Assembly (NCBI RefSeq): GCF_000012965.1
Contig: NC_007575.1
Coordinates: forward strand, 2,137,562-2,201,561
Length of the DNA stretch: 64,000 bases
Reading direction: 5' to 3'
Source: Sulfurimonas denitrificans DSM 1251
Lineage (GTDB): Bacteria; Campylobacterota; Campylobacteria; Campylobacterales; Sulfurimonadaceae
In this document: positions 30,242 through 40,267 of the stretch, piece after piece
How positions within the stretch are numbered: the stretch's first letter is position 1
Layout: each line of letters begins with the position of its first letter
Made by a program: the position numbers and the translations under genes
The notes under the pieces: generated by a model
Seen by the model: only the letters and a program-made list of their open reading frames with translations
The model's database searches: none
Told to the model about the DNA's origin: nothing

Positions 30242-31861
30242 TTAAAATTTCAGTTTACATGTAGTCATTTTTTCAACAAGCAGTCTTGCAACCTCAACTT
30301 TATCATCTACCATAGAGGTTATCTCTAAATCTTCAAGGTTGTTTTTGTCCTCTAGCGTGGAGATTTTTACTATTAGATTTACATGTTTTGTATGCTTTAG
30401 CACTGCCTCACAAATAGCTCTTTTTTTCTCCATATTATCCAGCGTAACTATAACAGCCGCGGAACTCTCTGCATGCAGTGCCTCAAGAAGAGATAATTTT
30501 GACATATCTCCAAGATATGCCTCTTTTTTATCAGCTATAGCCTCTTGAACATGTTTTGGATTATTGTCAATTATGACATAGTGTGCGTCTATCTTATCAA
30601 GGTAGTGTGCTACAAATTTTCCTGTAATACTGTATCCGCACACTATTACATGATTTTGTCTTGATGTAAAGGCAGAAGTTTTAAGTCCTAAATACTCATA
30701 ATTTGTTAGATAGCTTACAAATCTGTTTATTTTTGAGATAAAAAATGGAGTAATTACCATTGAAAATATAACTATAAGAATAAAAAGAGACTCTAGTTCT
30801 TTGTTTAAAAGTCCATCCACACTTGCAACTGCAAAAATCACAAAAGAGAACTCTCCAACTTGAGAGATAGCAAGTGCTGTTTTTAGGGAGCGTGAATGTG
30901 AAGATGTAAGACGAAGGATAAGATAGGTAACAGTTGTTTTTAAAATCATAACAAGTGCGAACAGACCTGCTATTACCAAGAAATTATCTATAAAGAAAAA
31001 GATATCAATCTTCATCCCCACAACAATAAAAAAAGTACCAAGTAAAATATCTTTAAAAGGCGCTATATCTGATTCTACTTTGTGGTGGTACTTTGTCTCA
31101 GCTATAATCATACCCGCAACAAAAGCCCCAAGAGAGTATGTAAAACCCATATATGAAGCTAAAAGAGCCGCACTTACAACTATAAAAAGAACCGAACCCA
31201 TAAAAAGCTCATCTACCTCACTTGAAGCTGAGAAGTGCAGAAGCCATGTCATAGCTCTTTTACCAACTATAAACATAAGCCCAATAACTAGTACAGCACT
31301 TATAAAAGTGTCTCTTAAGATTATAAGCACACTCTGATCTGCATTGCTTGTTAAGAAACTTAAAAGAATCAAGATAGGAATAACGGCAATATCTTGAAAA
31401 ATAAGTATCCCTGTTGCTTGTTGTCCGTATGGACTATGAATCTCTTTTGAACTCTTTAGATAGCTAAGAACAACAGCGGTAGAAGAGAGAGCAAACGCTA
31501 AAGATAAGATAAGTGCAGAGATTGAATCTAATGCAAAAAAATAGTGACTAACCGCATAAACTATAAGCGCTGTAAAAGTAACCTGCATAAAACCGTTGAA
31601 AAATATCTCTTTTTTCATACTGTACATTCTTGCAAGAGAGATCTCAAGCCCTATTGTAAACATCAAAAACACTATACCAAATTCACCAATATGTTCAAGA
31701 ATAGAAGAGTCACTCATTTGTCGCAAATCAAATGCATATACAATAATTGTACCAGTAAAGATATATCCAATTATCTGTGAGATGCCTAAGCGTTTTAAAA
31801 AAAGATTGAGTATTGTTGAGACACCTAGTGCCATAACTATATATAAAAGTGTTGAATCCAT
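30242..31861 (-). CDS. Kef/CPA2-type cation:proton antiporter with TrkA-N domain
   Basis: 539 aa. About 12-13 helices in residues 1-380 (GEFGIVFLMFTIGLEIS, LSFALSSTAVV region with IFQDIAVIPILIL) form the Na+/H+ exchanger fold. Residues about 400-520 are a Rossmann RCK domain (VIVCGYSITGKFVAHYL, YVIIDNN, AYLGDMSKL). Such proteins export K+ or Na+ against H+ under nucleotide control. No ancillary KefF/G neighbour is present. The gene lies three bases before the HAD gene on the same strand. Confidence 0.87.
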   Translation of the reverse strand: MDSTLLYIVMALGVSTILNLFLKRLGISQIIGYIFTGTIIVYAFDLRQMSDSSILEHIGEFGIVFLMFTIGLEISLARMYSMKKEIFFNGFMQVTFTALIVYAVSHYFFALDSISALILSLAFALSSTAVVLSYLKSSKEIHSPYGQQATGILIFQDIAVIPILILLSFLTSNADQSVLIILRDTFISAVLVIGLMFIVGKRAMTWLLHFSASSEVDELFMGSVLFIVVSAALLASYMGFTYSLGAFVAGMIIAETKYHHKVESDIAPFKDILLGTFFIVVGMKIDIFFFIDNFLVIAGLFALVMILKTTVTYLILRLTSSHSRSLKTALAISQVGEFSFVIFAVASVDGLLNKELESLFILIVIFSMVITPFFISKINRFVSYLTNYEYLGLKTSAFTSRQNHVIVCGYSITGKFVAHYLDKIDAHYVIIDNNPKHVQEAIADKKEAYLGDMSKLSLLEALHAESSAAVIVTLDNMEKKRAICEAVLKHTKHVNLIVKISTLEDKNNLEDLEITSMVDDKVEVARLLVEKMTTCKLKF

Positions 31862-31978
31862 GAAAATCTTTCAGCTATTTTTTTATGGTTTTTATCTGCA
31901 CCACAATGAGGAGAAAATTATAGCAAAATAACCTTTTGGCTCGGATGGATATATTCTTAATTTTAAGAGACTCTATAC

Positions 31979-31984
31979 TATAAT
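31979..31984 (+). promoter_or_regulatory. -10 box of pyrG
   Basis: TATAAT 33 bases before the pyrG ATG; GGAG lies ten bases before the ATG. Confidence 0.55.
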
Positions 31985-32016
31985 TGCCACTTTAATTGAC
32001 ATTTTGGAGCTATTTT

Positions 32017-33645
32017 ATGACTAAATATATTTTTGTAACTGGTGGTGTTTTAAGTTCTCTTGGAAAAGGAATTACAGCAGCAAGTATTGGTACTCTGCTT
32101 AAACACTCAGGCATACAAGTAGGTATGTTAAAAATAGATCCATATATAAATGTCGATCCTGGAACTATGAGCCCATTAGAACATGGTGAAGTTTTTGTTA
32201 CAAAAGATGGTGCGGAGACAGACTTAGACATTGGAAACTATGAGAGATTTTTAGATACTTCATACTTAAAATCAAGCAACTTCACGACAGGTCAGGTCTA
32301 TTCAGCAGTTATTGAGAGAGAGCGTGCTGGAGGATATTTGGGGCAGACTATTCAAGTTATTCCTCATATCGTTGGCGAGATTGTAAAGCGTATAAAAGAG
32401 GCTGGAGAGGGTCATGATATACTTATAGTAGAACTTGGCGGGACTGTTGGAGATATTGAAGGACTTCCTTTTATGGAGGCAATTCGCCAGATGAAACATG
32501 ATGATGAAGTTGAGGGAACTTTCTTTGTGCATGTAACGCTTATCCCTTTCATTAAAGCAGCTGGAGAGCTAAAGAGTAAGCCTACACAGCACTCTGTTCA
32601 AGAGCTTCGCCGTATCGGTATAACTCCGCAAATGATAATTGCAAGAAGCGAAAACGCACTTCCTAAAACATTTAAGAAAAAACTGGCAATGAGTTGTGAT
32701 GTATCTTCAGATAGCGTAATAGAAGCGCTTGATGCTGCTAGTATCTACGATGTTCCTATCTCTTTTTTAAGACAAAATATATTAAAACCTATCTCAAAAG
32801 AACTCTCTCTTGGCGAACTAAATCCAAATATGGAAAAATGGGACTCTTTAGTGAAGAAAATTGTTCAACCACAAAACCGCATCGTTCTTGGTTTTGTAGG
32901 AAAATATCTTGAACTAAAAGAGGCTTATAAATCTCTAACTGAAGCTCTTATTCATGCAGGAGCGCATCTTGATACACGTGTTGATATTCACTGGGTTGAT
33001 AGCGAGAAGATAGAGGAGAGAGGAGCGGAAGCACTTCTGGGCGACTGTGACTCTGTTTTAGTTGCTGGCGGATTTGGAAATCGTGGTGTTGAGGGCAAAA
33101 TCAAAGCTATAGAGTATGCAAGAGTAAATAAAATTCCATATCTTGGTATCTGCCTTGGAATGCAACTTACACTTGTAGAGTATGCTAGAAATGTGCTTGG
33201 TTATGAGGGTGCAAACTCTATTGAGTTTGATGAGAATACTCCATATCCAATGATTTATCTCATAGATAACTTTCTTGATCAAAGTGGAAATACACAACTC
33301 CGTACTCACAAATCTCCAATGGGAGGAACGCTTCGTCTTGGGGAGTATCCATGTGATACATTAGAGGGCTCTATCATACGAAAAGCGTACCATGGAGAGA
33401 AGACTATACATGAGAGACATCGTCATAGATATGAGGCAAACCCAACTTACCGCAAAGCTCTTGAAGATGCTGGAATGATTGTAACTGGCGAATCAAACGG
33501 GCTTATTGAAGCAGTTGAGATAAAAGACCATCCATGGTTTCTAGGTGTTCAGTTTCACCCAGAGTTTACATCAAGACTGCAAACTCCAAATCCTTCAATC
33601 CTTGCATTTGTTGAAGCAACATTAGCTATATCTCAAGAAGAGTAG
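32017..33645 (+). CDS. pyrG: CTP synthase
   Basis: 542 aa from ATG 32017 (the earlier ATG at 31996 adds seven non-family residues). The N-terminal synthetase domain opens [18 protein letters not shown]. The C-terminal class I glutaminase has the nucleophile Cys in LGICLGMQL and the His-Glu of FHPEFTSR. It converts UTP to CTP with glutamine ammonia. recJ follows within 12 bases. Confidence 0.96.
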   Translation: MTKYIFVTGGVLSSLGKGITAASIGTLLKHSGIQVGMLKIDPYINVDPGTMSPLEHGEVFVTKDGAETDLDIGNYERFLDTSYLKSSNFTTGQVYSAVIERERAGGYLGQTIQVIPHIVGEIVKRIKEAGEGHDILIVELGGTVGDIEGLPFMEAIRQMKHDDEVEGTFFVHVTLIPFIKAAGELKSKPTQHSVQELRRIGITPQMIIARSENALPKTFKKKLAMSCDVSSDSVIEALDAASIYDVPISFLRQNILKPISKELSLGELNPNMEKWDSLVKKIVQPQNRIVLGFVGKYLELKEAYKSLTEALIHAGAHLDTRVDIHWVDSEKIEERGAEALLGDCDSVLVAGGFGNRGVEGKIKAIEYARVNKIPYLGICLGMQLTLVEYARNVLGYEGANSIEFDENTPYPMIYLIDNFLDQSGNTQLRTHKSPMGGTLRLGEYPCDTLEGSIIRKAYHGEKTIHERHRHRYEANPTYRKALEDAGMIVTGESNGLIEAVEIKDHPWFLGVQFHPEFTSRLQTPNPSILAFVEATLAISQEE

Positions 33646-33657
33646 TACATTTTTAAA

Positions 33658-35271
33658 ATGTCTCTTTTTCTAAAGAAACTTCGTTTTGATGATATTCCTA
33701 CTCTTAGCAAAAGCTCTATCTTTGAACTTCTTAGCCAAAGATTTCAGAGCCAAGAGAAGAAGCTATCTCACATCCCAGACCCATCTCTTTTACATGACGC
33801 ACCAAAGGCTGCAAAAAAAATAGCAGACGCCATAAGAGAGAATAAAAAAATCACTCTTGTTGGAGATTATGATGTAGATGGTGTGAGTGCCACTGCTATT
33901 ATGGTTGATTTTTTTAGACAAATTCCTTATCCGCTTGAAGCTGTTATACCAAATCGTTTCAGTGATGGATATGGCGTTAGTCCTCATCTTTTAGAGCGCA
34001 TAGATACGGACCTTATCATCACGGTAGATAATGGTATAACGGCCCTAGAAGCAGCGGAGATTTGTGCGCAAAGGGGCATAGAACTAATTATTACAGACCA
34101 TCATACACCGCTTACCACTCTGCCTCACGCCTATGCAATCATAAACCCAAAACTCTCTGCATGTAGCTACCCATTTCAGGAGATATGCGGCGCACAAGTT
34201 GCATGGCTGCTTTTAGCTCTTCTGAAAAAAGAGTTGAATCTGAATATAGACATGAGAAGTTTTTTGGACATACTCTGCATCGCTATCATCGCAGACATAA
34301 TGCCTCTAACTGACATAAACAGACCTCTTGTAAAAGATGGGCTAAAGGTTTTAATGAGCTCAAATAGAGCCTCTTGTGTTATTATAAGAGATTTTTTAAA
34401 TAAAAAAAATATCTCCTCTGAAGATATAGCTTTTCAAATAGCTCCTAGAATAAACTCAGCAGGAAGATTAGAAGATGCTTCAATAGCCCTAGAGTTTCTC
34501 ACAGCGCAAACCCTAAACAAAGCTTACATGCAGTTTGAGATTTTAAACTCTCTTAATGAATCAAGGCGTGAACTTGAAGCAGAGGCAACAAAAGAGGCTC
34601 TAAGTATTGCAAATGGCAATGATAAAGTTATTGTTGTCGCAAAAGAGGAGTGGCACGAGGGAGTTGTTGGAATTGTAGCGGCTAGAGTTGCTGAGCATTA
34701 TACAAGACCAACGATTGTTTTAACTCTTGAAAATGGAGTGGCAAAAGGGAGTGCTAGAAGTGTAGGAAATGTAAATATCCACAAACTAATAGAAGAAAAT
34801 TCTCATTTTTTAAGAAAGTTTGGCGGACACAAGATGGCGGCAGGTTTGACTCTTAATGAAAAAGATATAGATGCCTTTAGAGTTGCCATAAATGAGAGTG
34901 CTTCAAAGCTTAGCCTTGATGATTTTTTATCACTTGATGAGGTTATAGGAGTAGTCCCAAGCAATCAAATAGACCTAGAATTACTAGCACTCCTTGAGAG
35001 TTTTGAACCTTATGGCGAAGCAAATAAACGTCCGCTTTTCTTGATAAGAGACGCTTCAATCCTAGAAGTTAAAACTTTTGGAAAAGATAGCTCCCATTCT
35101 AAAGTCAAAATTATGCAAAGTAATGAAGAATCTTCTATATTGGAACTGATACAATTTAAAAAAATCTTAAACTTATCAACTGCAGATAAGCTTACATGTA
35201 GTTATAGAGTTGTTAAAAATGAATTTAATTCTAAAATATCTGCACAACTGATCATAGATAAAATCTATTAA
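33658..35271 (+). CDS. recJ: Single-stranded-DNA exonuclease RecJ
   Basis: 537 aa. DHH-family motifs: VGDYDVDGVSATAIM (I), TVDNGITA (II), ITDHHTP (III, DHH), and the DHHA1 part with GSARSVGNVNIH and KFGGHKMAAGLTL. The C-terminal OB-like domain is present. RecJ resects 5' ends in recombination and mismatch repair. There is little ribosome site, so translation probably couples to pyrG. Confidence 0.93.
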   Translation: MSLFLKKLRFDDIPTLSKSSIFELLSQRFQSQEKKLSHIPDPSLLHDAPKAAKKIADAIRENKKITLVGDYDVDGVSATAIMVDFFRQIPYPLEAVIPNRFSDGYGVSPHLLERIDTDLIITVDNGITALEAAEICAQRGIELIITDHHTPLTTLPHAYAIINPKLSACSYPFQEICGAQVAWLLLALLKKELNLNIDMRSFLDILCIAIIADIMPLTDINRPLVKDGLKVLMSSNRASCVIIRDFLNKKNISSEDIAFQIAPRINSAGRLEDASIALEFLTAQTLNKAYMQFEILNSLNESRRELEAEATKEALSIANGNDKVIVVAKEEWHEGVVGIVAARVAEHYTRPTIVLTLENGVAKGSARSVGNVNIHKLIEENSHFLRKFGGHKMAAGLTLNEKDIDAFRVAINESASKLSLDDFLSLDEVIGVVPSNQIDLELLALLESFEPYGEANKRPLFLIRDASILEVKTFGKDSSHSKVKIMQSNEESSILELIQFKKILNLSTADKLTCSYRVVKNEFNSKISAQLIIDKIY

Positions 35272-35493
35272 TCAATTATATTAAAGCTGTTGCGTTAGAA
35301 AAAATTGCATTTTTCTGATATTTGCACAGCTTATTATAAATAAAATGAATAATTATTAATCTGAAATATTAAGTAAAAAAATGATACATAATCTGGTTTT
35401 ATGGAGCTAATCGTACACAAACAAAGCATTTTTAAAACTTTCTTAAGCCACAAACTTGTAGAATTGACAACTCTATCATAAAAAGGAAAACGC

Positions 35494-36969
35494 ATGAAAA
35501 ATAATAAGATCTTAGAAGAGATTTTAAACGAAGTTGATAAGCACCCAGAGATTATGTCTCGTCGTGACGCTCTTAAATATTTAACAGTGTCTCCATTAGC
35601 TGCCTCTTTAATGGCAAGTGCTACTGTTGGTGCTTCAACTGCATCTGCATCTGCGGATGTTAAGGGTAAAATAGTAATTATTGGTGGTGGTTTAGCTGGT
35701 ATGAGTACTGCTGCTCGCCTAAACAACTCTATCTCAAACGCAGATATCACTGTGATTGAGCCAGATCCACTATCTGTTTCATACCAACCAGGACAAACTT
35801 TAGTTGCATCTGGTGTTTGGAAGCTGGATGATATCGTTTACAAAAGAGATGATTTTGTTCCAAGTGGCGTTAAGCTAATCAAAGGAAGTGTAACTAATGT
35901 TGATCCTGAGAACAACAAAGTAACTGTTGATGGAAGCCAAGACATATCTTATGATCAGCTTATCGTTGCTGCTGGTGCTAACCTTAACTATGCTGCTATT
36001 CAAGGAATTGAAGGAGAGATTACATCTTCTGGAAAAGATAATGCAGCTACAAAGCAGACTATCACTAAAAATGGTCTACACTCACTATACTTTCAAGATG
36101 GTGCAGTAGCTACATGGGATGGTATTCAAGAACTTATTTCAAAAGCAAAAGCTCACACTGGCTCTGAAAAAATAAAAGCACTATTTACTAATCCAAGAGG
36201 CGCTATTAAATGTGGTGGTGCTCCGCTTAAAATCATGTATTTAACACATGCTCGTCTTGTTGAAGCTGGCGTTCGTGATAAAGTTGAACTTACTTTCAAC
36301 ACAAATAATGGTGCTCTATTTGGTATTCCAGATTACAATGTTCCAATAGTTAAACAGTTTCAAACAAGAGGCTTTATTGCTAACTATAATCACAATCTAG
36401 TATCAGTAGATACAGCTACTAAAACTGCAACGTTTAATAAATGGCGTATGGAGAAAAAAGAGTTTGAAGATGAGATGGGTGAAAAAATCATGAAGGAAGT
36501 TGAAGTTAGCGAACCAGTTGAGTTTAAATATGACTTCATGCACGTTGCTCCTCCAATGAAATCTCCAGATGTTGTTGGTAAATCAAAACTCGGCTCTGGT
36601 GGCTGGATTGCTGTAAATAAAGAGACTCTTCAATCTTCTTTCTTCCCTAATATTTGGGCAGTTGGTGATTGTGCTGGTGTTCCAATGGGTAAAACAGGTG
36701 GTTCTGCTCGTAAGCAATACAAAGTTATCGTAGATAACGTAATAGCAGCAATGGGTTCAAAAGAGTTAACTGCTAAGTATGATGGATACACAGTTTGTCC
36801 ACTAATTACTGGTCTTGGCACTGTTATGATGGCTGAGTTTAACTGGACTAAAAAACCAACTCCTTCATTCCCTCTTGACCCAACTCAAGAGAGATGGATT
36901 ATGTGGTTGTTAAAAGTTTATCTTCTTAAACCAATGACTATCCACGGTATGCTCTCAGGTAAAGCGTAA
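35494..36969 (+). CDS. Tat-exported sulfide:quinone oxidoreductase-type flavoprotein
   Basis: 491 aa. A Tat motif (MSRRDALKYL, residues 21-30) and hydrophobic stretch export it. The FAD fold starts KIVIIGGGLAGMSTAARL, and the second FAD block is NIWAVGDCAG. Only two SQR redox Cys are seen, Cys240 (GAIKCGGAP) and Cys435 (YTVCPLITG); the third of type I SQR is absent. The amphipathic C-terminus (LLKVYLLKPMTIHGMLSG) fits membrane attachment and quinone reduction. The SQR subtype is not certain, and FCSD-like use is possible. Alone on its transcript, with AAAAAGGAAAA before ATG. Confidence 0.85.
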   Translation: MKNNKILEEILNEVDKHPEIMSRRDALKYLTVSPLAASLMASATVGASTASASADVKGKIVIIGGGLAGMSTAARLNNSISNADITVIEPDPLSVSYQPGQTLVASGVWKLDDIVYKRDDFVPSGVKLIKGSVTNVDPENNKVTVDGSQDISYDQLIVAAGANLNYAAIQGIEGEITSSGKDNAATKQTITKNGLHSLYFQDGAVATWDGIQELISKAKAHTGSEKIKALFTNPRGAIKCGGAPLKIMYLTHARLVEAGVRDKVELTFNTNNGALFGIPDYNVPIVKQFQTRGFIANYNHNLVSVDTATKTATFNKWRMEKKEFEDEMGEKIMKEVEVSEPVEFKYDFMHVAPPMKSPDVVGKSKLGSGGWIAVNKETLQSSFFPNIWAVGDCAGVPMGKTGGSARKQYKVIVDNVIAAMGSKELTAKYDGYTVCPLITGLGTVMMAEFNWTKKPTPSFPLDPTQERWIMWLLKVYLLKPMTIHGMLSGKA

Positions 36970-36983
36970 CCAAAAATACTCTC

Positions 36984-37010
36984 AATCCCTCTCTTTAGAG
37001 GGATTTTTTC
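36984..37010 (+). terminator. Rho-independent terminator of the SQR gene
   Basis: AATCCCTCT and AGAGGGATT pair perfectly around CTTT, then TTTTC. Confidence 0.92.
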
Positions 37011-37063
37011 TTTAATTAAACAACCACTTTATTTATAAAAATCAACAAAATATAGGAGATAAA

Positions 37064-38035
37064 ATGAAAAAAGTTGCCCTTATAGCTTCAGTTGCTATGG
37101 TATTTTCATTATCGCTAAATGCGTGGACGCTAGGAAAACTAGGTGATTTTAAATTTGAAAAAGTAAATGACAATGTATATGTAATGCATGGTCCCGTTAT
37201 GATGCCAAATAAAGAAAACGGCGGTTTTATGAATAATCCTGCTCTAATAGAGAGCAAAAACGGGTTAATTGTAATTGACCCAGGCGGAAACTATAATGTT
37301 GGCAAAAATGTACTTGCAGAAGTTGAAAAAGTAAGTAAAAAACCTGTTATAGCTATCTTTAACACTCATAAGCATGGCGATCATTGGTTTGCAAATAAAA
37401 ATTTTCAAGAAAAATATCCTAATGTCAAAATTTATGCTTTAGCTTACATGATAGAACAAGCAAAAGATAATGCTGCGGAGACTTGGTATGGAATATTAGG
37501 CTCTTTAACAGGAAACCTAGAGGGAACTAAGCCTTTCGCATTTCCAAATTCAAGCGTAGATCATAAAGAGACTGTAGTTGTTGATGGACAAACATTTATT
37601 ATGCGTCATCCAGCAGCTGGACATACTGACACTGATATATTGATTGAACATGTAAATTCAAAAACTCTTTTTCTTGGAGATAATCTTATGAAAAATCGTT
37701 TCGGTGCATTTGATGAATCTTCAAGCATTTTCGGTAATATTCAAATACTTGAAAATGTTATCGCTAAAAAAGATGGTTATAAAGATTATAAACTCTATGT
37801 TCCTGGTCATGGTCCCTCAGGCAAGCTACATGAAACATTAGACCCATTCTTAAACTACATGAAAATCATTATTGCAGGAGCTCAAAAAGCTTATAAAAAC
37901 GGAATGGAAAGTTACGAGATAAAAGAAGAAGTTTATAATAATTTGAAAGATTATCATAAATGGGATGATATAGAAGGTCAAATGGGCAAACACTTGATGA
38001 AAGCTTATTCAGAAGTGGAGATGAGAGATTTCTAA
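37064..38035 (+). CDS. Exported MBL-fold hydrolase (SoxH-like)
   Basis: 323 aa. The signal peptide is residues 1-20 (ending SLNA). The MBL metal site is FNTHKHGDHWFAN (near residue 103), with further ligands in PAAGHTDTDI, FLGDNL and VPGHGPSG. It is the second periplasmic MBL protein of the window placed beside a sulfur-oxidation gene, here SQR. Substrate unknown; sulfur-compound or thioester hydrolysis is inferred from context. TAGGAGAT precedes the ATG, and hairpin terminators flank it on both sides. Confidence 0.82.
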   Translation: MKKVALIASVAMVFSLSLNAWTLGKLGDFKFEKVNDNVYVMHGPVMMPNKENGGFMNNPALIESKNGLIVIDPGGNYNVGKNVLAEVEKVSKKPVIAIFNTHKHGDHWFANKNFQEKYPNVKIYALAYMIEQAKDNAAETWYGILGSLTGNLEGTKPFAFPNSSVDHKETVVVDGQTFIMRHPAAGHTDTDILIEHVNSKTLFLGDNLMKNRFGAFDESSSIFGNIQILENVIAKKDGYKDYKLYVPGHGPSGKLHETLDPFLNYMKIIIAGAQKAYKNGMESYEIKEEVYNNLKDYHKWDDIEGQMGKHLMKAYSEVEMRDF

Positions 38036-38039
38036 AAAA

Positions 38040-38068
38040 TTAAGCCATTTATTTATGGCTTAATTTAA
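38040..38068 (+). terminator. Hairpin terminator of the second MBL gene
   Basis: TTAAGCCAT and ATGGCTTAA (9 bp) flank TTATTT, then TTTAATC. Confidence 0.75.
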
Positions 38069-38114
38069 TCTACACACTCTAAGAATTTTCAGTTCAAATA
38101 CTACATTTTTTATC

Positions 38115-38120
38115 TATAAT
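38115..38120 (+). promoter_or_regulatory. -10 box placed for a leaderless transcript
   Basis: TATAAT ends five bases before the ATG at 38126, so the start site would fall on or next to the A of the ATG. No Shine-Dalgarno can fit. Confidence 0.5.
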
Positions 38121-38125
38121 ATTTA

Positions 38126-40267
38126 ATGCTTAAAATATATGAATGCCTAAGTGCAGAATCTGAAATTGTTGCATTAAAAGCCTTAGATAATTCGCTTGTA
38201 GCTTACTGTACAAAAAATCATGGCGTTAAAATATTTGACATTAATAGATGTGATTTAAAAAAAAGCATAACTAATGCTTACCTTAATTCTACTGCTGGTG
38301 CTTATGCTTTTAGCCCAAATTCTAGATATTTCTCTTTTTCTGTCTCCTCTTTACTCTATATTATTGACACAGAAACAAAAAGTATAGTTCAATCAATCCA
38401 AACAAATGATGGTGAGATAGAAATAATAAGTTTTGATCCATCTTCTACTTATATTATTGTAGGAACTAAAAATGGCAGAGTGCTTCAATACAAAACAAAC
38501 CAATCAAATATACTCTCAAGACTCTGCTCATTCCCATATAAAAGAGAAGAGAGTGATTCCAAAACAAAAGAGTTTACAAATTTTGTAAGTGCTTTTGCTT
38601 TTTATAAAAATCAATTTGCATGTAGTGGCTACGGTGGTACAATCTATATTATTGATATAAACACTCAGACAAATAAAGAGATTATAACTCACAATAAAAG
38701 TCGTCTTAATGCTTTATGCTTTTTAGATGAAAATAGGGTTGTTTGTGGAAGTAGCGATGGAACAATTACTATTTTTTTTCTTAATGATATAAATAACTAT
38801 AAAATTATAAGAACGGCTCTTGGCGGTATATCCCAGTTACTTATTATGTCAAATCCCAATTATCTTATGGTTGTGAGTAGCTCTAAAATTATTATGGTAG
38901 TTGATACTAAAAATTATAAAATCACACATACCAAATATATAGAGTTTAAGGCACAGATAAATAGCGTTGATATCGTTAATGACTCTTCATTGATTGCTGC
39001 CCTTGCAAACAACACTATTGTAAATGTAGAGCTTCGTGGAGTTACGAAACTAAAAACTTTTATTCTTCACAATTCACTTGAGAAAGCGTTTGAACTCATA
39101 GCCAAAGAGCCTATGCTACATGGCTTAAATGAGCATAAAATACTTGAGGAGAGATTTGAGAAGAGCTATGAAAATGCAACAAAAGCACTCATTAGTCAAA
39201 ATGTTGTTCTAGCTTCACAAATTCTAGATGTTTATAAAAATGTAAAACAGAAAGAACAAAAGATAAAAGAGCTCTTTGATGCTTTTAAAAACTATCTTAG
39301 ATTTAAAGTGCTATTTTTAGAAAAAAAACTCCCTCTTGCTTATGCTATGTGTGCAAGATTTGAACCACTAAAAAATACACCTCAATATCAAAAAATGGAG
39401 CAAGAGTTCCAAATAACTTTCTTAAATGCTCAAAGATATATTTTAAAAAACAGTGTTAAAGAGGCTAAAGAACTACTTAGCAAATACAACTCTGTACTTT
39501 CAAAAAAACCTCTTATAAATTTGCTCCTCACACAAAACAAAGAGTTTGTAGCATTTTTAAAGGCGATTCAAACAAAAGATTTCAGTACAATAAATCAATT
39601 AGTTAAGATGAATAAACTCTTTAAAGAGATTCCAAACTATATAGCAATGTACTCTGAAATAGATAAGATGCTAGAGCATGCCGAAATTGCTATAAAAAAG
39701 GGTGAGATTGAAGATGCAGAAAAACTTCTTCTTGTGCTTAAGGGAGTAGATAAGTTCGAAGATAGACTTGAAGAACTTCATAAAAAATGCAGATATGTGC
39801 AAATATTGCAAAAAGCTTATGAGGAGAGTAATTTTTTAGAGTGTTATGAAATTTTAGATATGCACAAATATCTAAAAACTGTAGAACTTGGAATTCTATT
39901 AGAAAAGCACTGGTTAAAACTGATAAAAAAGTGTGAAGAGTATGCTCTGGAGGGGAATATAAGAGATATCAAAAAGAGCCTCGCAGAATTAATAACTCTG
40001 CATAGCAGACGCCATAAAATTGGTGATTTACTAAGAGTAAGTTTCCATGTAAGAGTTCAAAAACTTTTGCAAAGAAGAGACTTTAAAGGTTCAGAAGCAA
40101 TTATTTACTCATATATAGATTTTTTTGGCATAGATAGCGAAATGAAAAATTTAATGAAAAGCTTTGAGAAGATTTCAGAGCGTAAACTTGCAATAAGCGA
40201 GGTACAAATGCAAAGACCAAGAAGAGACAGCTGGAGAGATTTTGATATTTTTATGAAAGATTCATAA
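38126..40267 (+). CDS. WD40-like beta-propeller protein with helical C-terminal half
   Basis: 713 aa, no signal peptide. Residues 1-310 hold repeating strands ending in short aromatic or hydrophobic blocks (VKIFDIN, LYIIDTET, TIYIIDINTQ, TITIFFLND, IMVVDTKN), the look of a six- or seven-bladed WD40-like propeller. Residues about 330-700 are charged and helical, possibly TPR-like or coiled. The family is unknown to me; a cytoplasmic scaffold is a guess. Its 3' end overlaps fliI convergently by 17 bases. Confidence 0.75.
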   Translation: MLKIYECLSAESEIVALKALDNSLVAYCTKNHGVKIFDINRCDLKKSITNAYLNSTAGAYAFSPNSRYFSFSVSSLLYIIDTETKSIVQSIQTNDGEIEIISFDPSSTYIIVGTKNGRVLQYKTNQSNILSRLCSFPYKREESDSKTKEFTNFVSAFAFYKNQFACSGYGGTIYIIDINTQTNKEIITHNKSRLNALCFLDENRVVCGSSDGTITIFFLNDINNYKIIRTALGGISQLLIMSNPNYLMVVSSSKIIMVVDTKNYKITHTKYIEFKAQINSVDIVNDSSLIAALANNTIVNVELRGVTKLKTFILHNSLEKAFELIAKEPMLHGLNEHKILEERFEKSYENATKALISQNVVLASQILDVYKNVKQKEQKIKELFDAFKNYLRFKVLFLEKKLPLAYAMCARFEPLKNTPQYQKMEQEFQITFLNAQRYILKNSVKEAKELLSKYNSVLSKKPLINLLLTQNKEFVAFLKAIQTKDFSTINQLVKMNKLFKEIPNYIAMYSEIDKMLEHAEIAIKKGEIEDAEKLLLVLKGVDKFEDRLEELHKKCRYVQILQKAYEESNFLECYEILDMHKYLKTVELGILLEKHWLKLIKKCEEYALEGNIRDIKKSLAELITLHSRRHKIGDLLRVSFHVRVQKLLQRRDFKGSEAIIYSYIDFFGIDSEMKNLMKSFEKISERKLAISEVQMQRPRRDSWRDFDIFMKDS

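Noticed and set aside
35334..35750. 138-codon minus-strand ORF overlapping the SQR start
   Set aside because: Its coding part is antisense to the Tat signal and FAD region of SQR; the rest is AT-rich intergenic DNA.
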